Assembly: GCA_963578475.1 (NCBI GenBank)
Contig: CAUZCL010000024.1
Coordinates: forward strand, 1-64,000
Length of the DNA stretch: 64,000 bases
Reading direction: 5' to 3'
Source of the DNA: SMYC01 sp963578475
Lineage (GTDB): Bacteria > Acidobacteriota > Vicinamibacteria > Marinacidobacterales > SMYC01
The notes beneath the pieces were generated by a model. It saw only the letters and a list, made by a program, of their open reading frames with translations, was not told where the DNA came from and ran no database searches. The position numbers and the translations under genes were made by a program. Every line of letters begins with the position of its first letter. Positions within the stretch are counted from its first letter, which is position 1. This document shows, piece after piece, positions 55,949 through 64,000 of this stretch.

Positions 55949-56440
55949 ATGCAGAGTCGTTTAGCCCTCAGTGGTCTCGTCGCCGCCCTCGTTCTGCTCG
56001 CCGGAACTCTTCTGCAGGCACAAATCGATAGGCGGGAACGGCGGCTGCCTTTGGCTCCCAACCGCCCGGCGGGGGAGGCCGTGACCCCGTTTCTGGAAGG
56101 CTGGTACGCTAATCCAGACGGGACGTACACCTTCTCTTTCGGTTACTTCAACATCAACACCGAGGAGACGATCGAAATCCCGCTTGGGCCGAACAACATC
56201 ATCGAGCCGGCCGAGTTTAATGGGATGTAGCCCACATACTTTCCCGCACCGACTGGGGCGGCCGGGAGCCGGTCACCGGGCTACAAGCGCCACGAGGCTG
56301 GCGTCTTCACCGTGACCGTGCCGGCGGAGTACGGAGACGGGCGCAAGAGCGTCGTTTGGACGCTGCGGGTCCACGGGGAGACCCATAGGCTGAAAGCAAC
56401 CATCGGACCTAAGCCCCTTCAGCTGGACTATGGTCCCCGG
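55949..56440 (+). pseudogene. Exported protein fragment with in-frame TAG
   Basis: The start ATG 55949 has a signal peptide (LVAALVLLAGTLLQAQ). The frame continues PFLEGWYANPDGTYTFSF and IEIPLGPNNIIEPAEFNGM to TAG 56228-56230, in place of a likely Gln. The same frame goes on PTYFPAP and GVFTVTVPAEYGDGRKSV up to about 56440, where it meets the reversed sortilin-like remnant. The family looks like an uncharacterised exported protein that often accompanies the type of monooxygenase just upstream. It is truncated at its 3' end. Confidence 0.5.
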
Positions 56441-56444
56441 GCGA

Positions 56445-57999
56445 TGGGGTCGGTCCGGGGGCGTTATCTCCGTCCATGTCGCGCCGTCGTCGCGGGTGAT
56501 TTGGACCCTTCCGTCATCCGTACCTGCCCAGAGCTCGCCCGCGTTGCTAGGGGATTCCTCGAACACGAAGATCGTTGCGTAGACTTCGACGCCGGTCTGA
56601 TCCTTCGTGATCGGGCCGCCGGCGTCTTGGAGCATCTCCGCGTTGGCGACCGTGAGGTCGGGGCTGACGATGCGCCATGTCTGTCCCTCGTCCGTCGAAC
56701 GATGGACGTAGTTGGACGTATGGTTGAACACTTGCGGGTCGTGTTTCGAGATGCGGATGGGGGCGTTTCATTGGAACCGATAGTCGAGGTCTTCCGCGGC
56801 GCGGCCGAGCGCGAGCTGAGGAGCTGTTGTGATCTCGCGCACCTGTCCGGAGCGATGGTCGTAGCGTGTGATGGAGCCGCCGTAGCATCCCGCGTAGACG
56901 ATGTTCGCGTCCGGGTCGCGCGGGTCGATGGCGATGTGGCGGCTCTCGCAGCCGCCGACCTGGTGCCAGTTCTTGTTCGAGATGCCGATGCCGTTGGTGC
57001 GGCTCAGGATGCGGACGGTCGTGTTGTCCTGTTGCGCGCCATAGACCCAGTAAGGCGGTCGTTACGCGATAGAACTCCGCCGTGGCCTGGTTCGATTGCA
57101 GCGACCACGTGGCTCCCGCATTGAAGCTCACCGCGGCGCCGCCGTCATTTCCGTAGACCATGGTTTGGTTGTCTGTCGGGTGGATCCAGAGGTCGTGGGT
57201 GTCGCCATGCGGCACGCGAATGGTGGTAAAGGTCTTCCCGCCGTCAACCGAGCGGTTCATCATCACATTGTTGATGTAGACCGTATCGGGATCGGCCGGA
57301 TCGGCGAAGACGTGCGTGTAGTACCAGGCGCGCTGCACGTAGTTCCTATCCTCATTAATATATTGGAACGACTCACCCGCGTCGTCCGAGCGATAGAGTC
57401 CCGCTTCCGGACCTTCCGCTTCGATGAGCGCGAAGACCCGATCCGGGTTGGCCGGCGAGACGGAGACGCCGATGCGGCCCGTGGGTCCTTTGGGAAGCCC
57501 CTCGGTGAGCTCGTCCCACGTGTCGCCGCCATCCGTCGTTTTGTAGACACCGCCCTCGACGGGATCCCCGCTCAGCATCGAGAAAGGCTTGCGCTCCGCG
57601 TGCGACATCGCCGCGTAGAGAATGCGCGGATTGCTGGAATCCATCGATAGGTCGACGGCGCCCGTCTTCGCGCTGATGTAGAGGACTTTTTCCCAGCTCT
57701 CGCCGCCATCCTTCGAGCGGTACACACCGCGTTCCTCGTTGGGGCCAAAAATGTGGCCTAGCACGGCAGCGAAGACGATGTCGGGGTTCTTCGGGTGGAC
57801 GCGCACGCGGCCGATTTGTCCCGCTTACGGAAGGCCTATATGTTTCCACGTTTTTCCCGCGTCGGTGGAGCGGTACATGCCGACGCCCGCGGACACGTTG
57901 CCGCGCGGATAGGCGGAGCCGGTCCCGACATAGATGACGTTCGGATCGGAAGGCGCTACCGCGATGCTGCCGATCGAGCCCGTATCGATCTGACCGTCG
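56445..57999 (-). pseudogene. Sortilin/VPS10-like BNR-repeat exported protein, several lesions
   Basis: On the minus strand the 5' end begins abruptly within IDTGSIGSIAVAPSDPNVI. A TAA (57825-57827) interrupts IGLP-stop-AGQIGRVRVHP. The frame then encodes BNR/Asp-box repeats (GVYRSKDGGESWEKV, GVYKTTDGGDTWDEL, GLYRSDDAGESFQYI) down to about 57058. There, roughly ten bases seem lost and reading moves to another frame (YWVYGAQQDN and GIGISNKNWHQVGGCES). A TGA (56768-56770) replaces a Trp (DYRFQ-stop-NAPIRIS). The remnant ends at about 56445. The 3' and 5' ends are both truncated. Such exported propeller proteins are abundant in Acidobacteriota, usually without known function. Confidence 0.8.
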
Positions 58000-58192
58000 C
58001 GGTCTGACCGCCGCGGCACTCGGGTACTCGTGGTGGTGGGTTCACACGCTAGCCGCATCGTGCGATATCGGGGATGCGCGGCGTCTCCAGGTTCAGAAGT
58101 GGGTGCTGCGAGGAGCGGCACTCGTTTTTGGGCTTTCCGTCTTCTCCGCCTACGCCCTGCTTCCCCTCGTGATGTGGCTCGAGCCTTTGTAG
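57998..58192 (+). pseudogene. C-terminal fragment of a small membrane protein
   Basis: In one frame the sequence reads GLTAAALGYSWWVHTLAA, then QVQKWVLRGAALVFGLSVF and LLPLVMWLEPL to a TAG at 58190-58192, followed at once by a terminator-like hairpin. The 5' end merges with the sortilin-like remnant, so only the end of a membrane protein survives. Confidence 0.3.
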
Positions 58193-58201
58193 GTAACGGC
58201 G

Positions 58202-58232
58202 CCGGCGGCCCACGAACGGCCGCCGGACGTTT
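58202..58232 (+). terminator. Probable intrinsic terminator
   Basis: CCGGCGGCC (58202-58210) pairs perfectly with GGCCGCCGG (58218-58226) over a 7-base loop, followed by ACGTTTTGT. The T tract is short, so efficiency is uncertain. It isolates the SulP gene from the debris upstream. Confidence 0.5.
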
Positions 58233-58253
58233 TGTGGTAAAAATGCAAGAAAG

Positions 58254-60011
58254 ATGGAGCGAGACCACAAAATTGCACCGTCGTGCGGAGCCGCTGCCGG
58301 CTCAACTCTAGTCCGCGACGTAGGCAAGTGGGACTTCAAGGACTGATTCGGGGGCGTTCTGCAGAAAGATCTTCTCGCCGGGCTGACCGTTGCTTTCGTC
58401 GCCTTGCCGCAGTGCATGGCCTACGCGCTCCTCGCTGGTGTGGCGCCCCAATACGGGCTCTACGCTTTCATGGTGGCCTCGATTGTGGGCTCACTCGCGG
58501 GCTCGTCGCGTCATCTCCAAACCGGACCCACGAACGCAAGCTCCATCGTTGCCGCGAGTGCCGTTGCCGCTTATGTGGGACGCGAAGATTTCATGGCTAT
58601 CGTGTTTCTCCTGACCCTTCTCTCTGGCCTATTCCAACTCACTCTGGGACTCCTCAAACTCGGGAACCTTACCCAGCTCGTCTCGAGCTCGGTTCTCCTC
58701 GGCTTCACCAGCGGCGCCGGCGTTCTCATCGTCGCCAACCAGATCCCTAATCTTCTCGGACTGCCGTCGAAGGGTAGTGTCTCGGTTCTCGGTCAGATCG
58801 GCTACGTGGCCTCGGGCATTGCCGACACGGATCCCACCGTCCTCGCGCTCGGAGTGGGGACGTTCTTTTTGGCTCTGCTTCTGTCCAAGGTGAGCCCGAA
58901 AACTCCCGCGGGCGCGCCGCTTTTTCCCGCTTACCTATTGGCGATACTCGGTGCGGCGGGCGTGGTAGCCTTGCTCGGACTGCACGAGACGGGTGTGCGT
59001 GTCGTCGGTAACATTCCGGCCTCACTTCCACCGCTGAGCATGCCGGCATTCAGTTGGGGTCTCATCCAGGCCCTCGCGTCCGGCGCGATTGCTCTGTCGC
59101 TCATTGGATTCGCCGAAGCTTTTGCGAGCGCGAAATCTGTCGCGAGTTTTTCCGGCAATCGCATCGACACCAACCGGGAGTTCGTTGGGCAAGGCGTGGC
59201 CAAGATCGTTGTCGCGTTTTTCAGCGGGATCCCGGTATCTGGGTCGCTGACTCGAAGCGCCCTCATGTATCAGGCTGGCGCCGAGAGTAAGAAAGCGCAC
59301 GTGTTCTCGGGCTTCATGCTCGCCGGGCTGGTGTTCGCACTCGGCCCTGTCACCCGATACATCCCGGTGGCTTCACTGGCAGGGATTCTTCTGATCATCG
59401 CCGTGAAAATGGTCCGCTGGGAACATGTCAAGCTGGCTCTCACCGCAACACGCTCCGACGCGCTCGCGTTCCTCGCAACGTTCGCCGCGGCGCTTCTGCT
59501 GCCTCTCGCCGATGCCATCTATGTCGGCGTGGGCGTCTCCCTCGCACTCTTTGTCAGAAGAGCGCGGGTCCCACGTGTCGTGGAGCTCGTGTACGACGAG
59601 AAGAAAGGGTTTCGCGAGGTCACGGACGCCGACGAGCGGCCCTGCCCCGAAGTGGCGATCGTCCACGTGGAGGGTCCCTTGTTTTTTGGCGCCGCCGACT
59701 ATCTCGAAGACAAGTGCTTGAAGGTGGCTTCTCGCCCGGAAGTGCAGGCGTTGATTCTGCGGCTCAAGCGGACGGCCGCCCTCGATTCCACGACGCTGCT
59801 GGCCCTTGGGAATGTGAGCGCGGCGATGAAGCGCCAGGACAAGCTCCTCATCATCTCCGGCGCGCCGCCTGAAGTGGAGGAGCTCTTGCACCGCGTCCAT
59901 CTGATCGACGTGCTGGGCCCCGAGAACGTTTTCGTCGCGCGCGCAACCATCCTCGAATCCACGACGCAAGCACTCGCTCACGCGCTCGACTACGTGAATA
60001 AAAAACTCTAG
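58254..60011 (+). CDS. SulP-family anion transporter with STAS domain; TGA at codon 31
   Basis: A SLC26/SulP permease. The natural start seems to be ATG 58254, giving 30 codons, then TGA 58344-58346 (FKD-stop-FGGV), then the open frame ALPQCMAYALLAGVAPQYG onward to 60011. The TGA probably replaced a Trp just before the first membrane segment. A TTG at 58404 is available for reinitiation and would give 535 residues but clip helix 1. The signature QTGPTNASSI, NREFVGQGVAKIV and FSGIPVSGSLTRSALMYQAG are intact. A C-terminal STAS domain spans about 425-530 (ALDSTTLLALGNV). It would move sulfate, bicarbonate or another anion. The only lesion is at the 5' end, so it is a borderline pseudogene. Confidence 0.75.
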
Positions 60012-60107
60012 TGCTCTCCACTCAAGTGGCGCGCCGCGTGGGTGACCTCACGTAGTACTTTAAGTTGTAGAGCCGCCTATAATGAAAAGAAAGAGAGCGC
60101 GTTTCAG

Positions 60108-60554
60108 CAGGGTGAGCCGATCCTGCCTGATGCGTGGCCGTGCAAAGTGATACCGCTATGCGTCAATGTCATCCAGTACCCGCCGCCGACAGGTTTGCGC
60201 TGCTACAAGCTCGGCAAAGCCATACGAAGAGCGCTGGAGAGCTATGATGCGAATTTGCGTGTGGCCATTTTCGGCACCGGCGGCATGTCTCATCAACTTC
60301 AGGGCGAAAGGGCCGGACTCATTAATAAGGAGTTTGACAAGGCATTTCTGGACAAGCTGAGCGCTGATCCACAGTCATTGACGGAAATAGGCCACCACGA
60401 CTACATTCTGCAAGCGGGCTCGGAGAGCATCGAGCTCGTCATGTGGCTCATCATGCGCGGCGCGCTCGATGCAAAAGTCAAAGAGATTTACCGGCACTAC
60501 CACGTGCCCGCATCCAATACGGCCGCGGGTCTGATCATTCTCGAGAACGACTGA
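60108..60554 (+). pseudogene. LigB-type extradiol dioxygenase, C-terminal half only
   Basis: The frame encodes DAWPCKVIPLCVNVIQYP, PTGLRCYKLGKAIRRALES, VAIFGTGGMSHQLQGERAG and GIELVMWLIMRGALD-like SIELVMWLIMRGALDAKV, ending ASNTAAGLIILEND. This matches the C-terminal half of protocatechuate 4,5- or gallate dioxygenase beta (LigB) proteins. The first half, with two of the three iron ligands (equivalents of His12 and His61), is missing. The sequence starts at a junction near 60108. It cannot oxidise substrate. Next to it is an aromatic-acid transporter, so this was probably a catabolic module. Confidence 0.8.
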
Positions 60555-60594
60555 GTAAGACGAAGAGGACAGCACAAGGATTCGGAGAACGACC

Positions 60595-61932
60595 GTGTCG
60601 AAACCCGCAAACCCGAGCTCCAGCCACGACCTTGTGACCGAGGTCATCGACAAAGGTCAAGTCAGCGCGCAACAAGTGCTGGTCGTGGGCCTGTGCATGT
60701 TCTTCAACATGCTCGATGGCTTTGATATTACAGCGATGGCCGTCGTCGCCGGCGCCGTATCGAGCGAATTGCAACTGACGCCGGACAGGCTCGGGTGGAT
60801 ATTCAGTTTTGCGCTTGCCGGTATGGTAGTCGGCGCGATGTTCCTCGCGCCTATCTCCGACATCATCGGTCGCCGGAAGCTGATCATCATCAGCATCGTT
60901 TTGGTCGGCGGCTCTATCCTGTTTACGGCGACTGCGAGCACGTTGTTCGAGTTTATCGTCTGGCGATTCATCAGCGGTTTGGGTGCCGGCGCCATGCTTG
61001 CCAGTCAAGCAACCCTTGCCGCGGAGTACAGTCCCGACAAATATCGGGCGGCCTCCGTGGCTCTCGTTACCTCGGGCTACCCGCTTGGAGCGATGATGAC
61101 CTCTGTCGTTGCGGGCTTCATCATGCCGGATTACGGCTGGCGCGGCATGTTCTGGTTTGGCGGGGGATTGACGCTCATCATGGTGCTCGTGGCGTGGCTA
61201 TGGATTCCGGAATCGCTGAAATACCTGGTCGAGCGACGCCCGGACAACGCACTCGAGCGAATCAACCAAATCCTCGTAAAACTGAAGAAGAACCCGCTGG
61301 ATGAGCTGCCAGCCGTAGAAGCACGAACGGACGCCGCGAAAGCTGCGCCGGGCAAGTATCGATTCACTTTGCTTTCCGACGAACTTCGTGTCGCGACTCT
61401 GACGCTGTGGGCCTCGTTCTTCCTTTGCTTCAGCACGCTCTACGTGCTCATGAGCTGGATTCCGAAGCTAATGGAAGACTCGGGTTACGAGGCCTCCGTG
61501 GGCCGAGACGCCTTTTTCATGTTTAATCTCGGGGGAGTTCTCGGCATCTATCTGATGGGCTGGATGTCGACGAGATGGAAGCTGACCAACCTGGTCTTCT
61601 ACTTGTTGACGGCTTCCTCCGTTGGCATGGTCATTTTTGCCATGGCTCCGAACCAGCTGACTCTGCTCATGACCTTGATATTGATGATCGGTATTCTGCA
61701 GCAGGGGGGATTCACGGGGCTCTATGGCACCGCTGCCAAAGTCTATCCGACAGAGATTCGCAGCACAGGCATAGGCTGGGCCATCGGACTCGGCCGGACC
61801 GGTGCGGTAGCCGGTCCGGCTGTCGCGGGCTACTTGATCGCTGCCGGATTCGATATGTCGGCCAACTTCTATTTTTTTGCAGTGCCGATCGCCATTGGCG
61901 GCATGATCGCGTATCGGCTCCACGTCGATTAG
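60595..61932 (+). CDS. Aromatic acid:H+ symporter (AAHS family MFS)
   Basis: An intact 445-residue twelve-helix major facilitator. GTG 60595 starts it, 40 bases after the dioxygenase remnant. Helix 1 has NMLDGFDITAMAV, the Asp-rich DGFD signature of AAHS permeases such as PcaK and GalT. DIIGRRKLI and TEIRSTGIGWAIGLGR are MFS loop motifs. Likely substrates are protocatechuate, gallate or 4-hydroxybenzoate, by family and by its neighbour. The conserved region is more typical of proteobacterial catabolic clusters, so lateral acquisition with ligB is plausible. The 61946 gene follows after 13 bases. Confidence 0.85.
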   Translation: MSKPANPSSSHDLVTEVIDKGQVSAQQVLVVGLCMFFNMLDGFDITAMAVVAGAVSSELQLTPDRLGWIFSFALAGMVVGAMFLAPISDIIGRRKLIIISIVLVGGSILFTATASTLFEFIVWRFISGLGAGAMLASQATLAAEYSPDKYRAASVALVTSGYPLGAMMTSVVAGFIMPDYGWRGMFWFGGGLTLIMVLVAWLWIPESLKYLVERRPDNALERINQILVKLKKNPLDELPAVEARTDAAKAAPGKYRFTLLSDELRVATLTLWASFFLCFSTLYVLMSWIPKLMEDSGYEASVGRDAFFMFNLGGVLGIYLMGWMSTRWKLTNLVFYLLTASSVGMVIFAMAPNQLTLLMTLILMIGILQQGGFTGLYGTAAKVYPTEIRSTGIGWAIGLGRTGAVAGPAVAGYLIAAGFDMSANFYFFAVPIAIGGMIAYRLHVD

Positions 61933-61945
61933 GAGGAAGATCGCT

Positions 61946-64000
61946 ATGGAAACTCCGAGTGCCTTGCTACTCGGACTATTTGCGGTGTCGGCGTTCGCTT
62001 TGGCTGAAGTGGATGCGCGGATGTTTCGATTTCCCGACGTCTCGGAGTCGCGTATCACTTTCGTCTATGCCGGGGATATCTGGGTCGTCGAAACGCAGGG
62101 AAGCACAGCGAGGCGGCTGAGCTCGCCTCCCGGTGAGGAGACGTTTCCTCGGTTCTCTCCGGACGGCTCCGAGATCGCTTTCAGCGGAAACTACGACGGC
62201 AACACCGACGTTTACGTCGTCGCCACGACCGGCGGTGAGCCACGCCGGATCACGCATCACCCTCTGCCGATCGCATGCTCGACTGGACCCCGGATGGGAC
62301 ACGGCTGCTCTTCGCCTCACGTCGCAAAAGTGGCTCACAGCGATTTAGTCAGCTCTACACCGTGGCCGCGGCCGGCGGGCTGCCCGAGAAGCCCCCGTTT
62401 CCTACGAGGAGTTTGGAGCGTTGTTGTCCACCGACGGACGCTCGCTCGCCTTCACGCCCAAGAGCCGAGGCTTCCGCAATTGGAAGCGGTATCGCGGGGG
62501 CATGGCGCCGGAAATCTGGCTGTTTGATCTCGAAAGCCTCGACGCGCGCAACCTCACCAACAGTGACGCGAACGATGCCCAGCCGATGTGGTACGGCTCG
62601 ACTCTGTACTTCCTCTCCGACCGCGGAGCGGGCGAGCGCTCCAACATCTGGGCCCTCGACGTCGCGAGCAATGACACTGATAATGACATGCGGCAGATCA
62701 CGCAGTCCGCCGATTTCGATGTGACTTTCCCCGCCATCGGTCCTAGCGATTTGGTGTTTCAGGCAGGTGGCCGACTCTACCGTATGCCGCTCGAGACGGA
62801 GACACTCGAGGAAGTCGCGGTCGACCTCGTGACTGACCTCAGAAGTGTGAAGCCGCGTCTCCAGAACGTCAGCGAGCGGATCGAGACCGTCAATATCTCG
62901 CCCACCGGCATGCGCGCGGTCGTTATGGCGAGAGGAGAGGTCTTCACCCTCCCGGCCAAAGAAGGTGTGATTCGAAACCTCACCCACAGCTCTGGTGCGG
63001 CCGAGCGCTATCCAGTCTGGTCTCCCGATGGCAAGTCCATTGCCTACTGGAGTGACAAGAGCGGGGAGTACGAGCTCACCTTGCGCAGCGCCGACGGCTC
63101 GGGTGATGAGGAGAAACTCACGACTTTCGGGCCCGGCTATCGCTACCGCCTCTTCTGGTCGCCGGACAGCAACAAGCTGGCCTTCATCGATCATACGCAG
63201 AGCATCCAGATCTACGATCGTGAGACAACGCAAGTCACAAAGATCGACGAGGCGCTCTTCATGTTGCACCCGGGTCTCGCCCGGTTCGAGTTGGCCTGGT
63301 CGCGCGACAGTCGATGGCTCACCTATGCACGTGGGCTCGAGACGGGCTCTCAGGCGATTTTTCTTGTCGACACGGACGAGGGACGGAGCCACCAGGTGAC
63401 GTCGGGTTACTACCGGGACAGCGATCCGGTATTCGATCCTGATGGCCGCTATCTTTATTACTTCTCCGGCCGAACCCTTCGCCCCATCTATTCGGACCTC
63501 GACGCCACCTGGGTCTACCCGAATACGACGAACCTCGTCGCGGTTTCTTTGCGCCGGGACGTCCCCTCGCCCTTGGCGCCGAGAAACGACGAGGAGGTCA
63601 TTGCCGAGAGCGAGTCGGACGAAAAAGAAACGGATGAGACTGACGAGACGGACGGGCCCGAGCCCGTTGCCATCGATCTCGATGGGTTCGAATCGAGAGC
63701 GACCCTCCTTCCTGCGGAGGAGGGGAACTACGGCCGCCTGAGAGCGACTTCCGGCCGCGTGCTCTATCACCGGCTACCGCGGAGCGGCTCGTCATCGCGA
63801 AAAAGGCCGGTTGTTGCCTTCGACCTCGAGAAGCGGGAGGAGATGACGCTTCTCGATGACGCAGAGAGCTTCGAGCTCTCTTTCGATGGCAAGAAGATCC
63901 TCACGAAACTTGAAGAAGACTTTCGCATCGTCGACGCGTCCAAACCACAGAAGCCGAACTGCCCGCCAGAAGCAAAGGCACCGGAGATCCTCGCGACCGC
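61946..64000 (+). pseudogene. Tricorn-protease-like propeller protein, two frameshifts, continues past the window
   Basis: ATG 61946 follows AGGAGGAAG. A signal peptide ends ALAEVDA. Then FPDVSESRITFVYAGDIW and RFSPDGSEIAFSGNYDGN begin the beta propeller. At about 62255 the frame shifts (HHPLP to ADRMLDWTPDGTRLLFASR). At about 62393, in a C5 run, it shifts again (to VSYEEFGALLSTDGRSLAF). The third frame is open to the window end with further propeller blades (YPVWSPDGKSIAYWSDKS, RLFWSPDSNKLAFIDH) and a spacer rich in Glu and Asp. The tricorn/S41 protease part, with PDZ and catalytic Ser, should lie beyond 64000. As written it is broken. Confidence 0.75.

Overview
The window is a GC-rich bacterial chromosome segment that most resembles Acidobacteriota. 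The order rsmD-coaD-aminotransferase, the icd-mdh-sucC-sucD-ndk block, phoH-HD-ybeY-corC-era, the Ser/Thr kinase, TPR, sortilin-like, tricorn-like and fungalysin-type families, and a MutL with an endonuclease motif all fit that group. This is inference from gene content; no 16S gene is present.

Layout. (1) 1-1257: an insertion-sequence scrap abutting a 5'-truncated membrane protein. (2) 1456-4700: an initiator tRNA with a near-consensus promoter, then an unusual GGDEF-PilZ-CoaBC-like fusion gene and a small membrane protein. (3) 4749-11799: TPR protein, exported protein, then recG-rsmD-coaD-aminotransferase and a small gene whose Fis-like tail is cut off by an amber codon. (4) 11941-19231: a frameshifted FadL-like porin, then the TCA/nucleotide run icd-mdh-sucC-sucD-ndk-dcd-dUTPase. 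(5) 19247-24681: a decayed hicBA toxin-antitoxin pair, a broken protein kinase, a 165-bp palindromic element, tonB and a broken fadJ-like gene. (6) 24857-29884: membrane protein, aspartyl-protease-like protein, gamma-carbonic anhydrase and aspS. (7) 30051-36220: the phoH-pgpH-ybeY-corC-era operon. (8) 36344-40922: a multiply broken M36 metalloprotease with nine tandem domains. (9) 41336-52738: mgtE, recO-glyQ-glyS-mutL, peptidases, yjbQ-CBS and a CxxCH-bearing porin-like protein. (10) 52770-64000: a graveyard of gene fragments with an intact aromatic-acid transporter and a nearly intact SulP transporter, ending in a frameshifted tricorn-like gene that runs off the window.

Working together: the housekeeping genes are intact and tightly packed, many with 4-base ATGA/GTGA/TTGA stop-start overlaps that imply translational coupling. 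The accessory and exported genes carry many nonsense codons, frameshifts and deletions. UAG, UGA and UAA all end intact genes here, so these look like real decay rather than a changed genetic code. Most of the stops whose ancestral codon can be guessed fit G:C to A:T transitions.

The most unusual intact object is the 829-codon gene at 1590-4079. It joins an apparently active diguanylate cyclase domain and a degenerate PilZ domain to a Dfp/CoaBC-like module that lacks two expected decarboxylase residues. Two families of intergenic inverted repeats (21755-21919; 29932-30040 with 40931-41065) are the other structures not explained by the genes.
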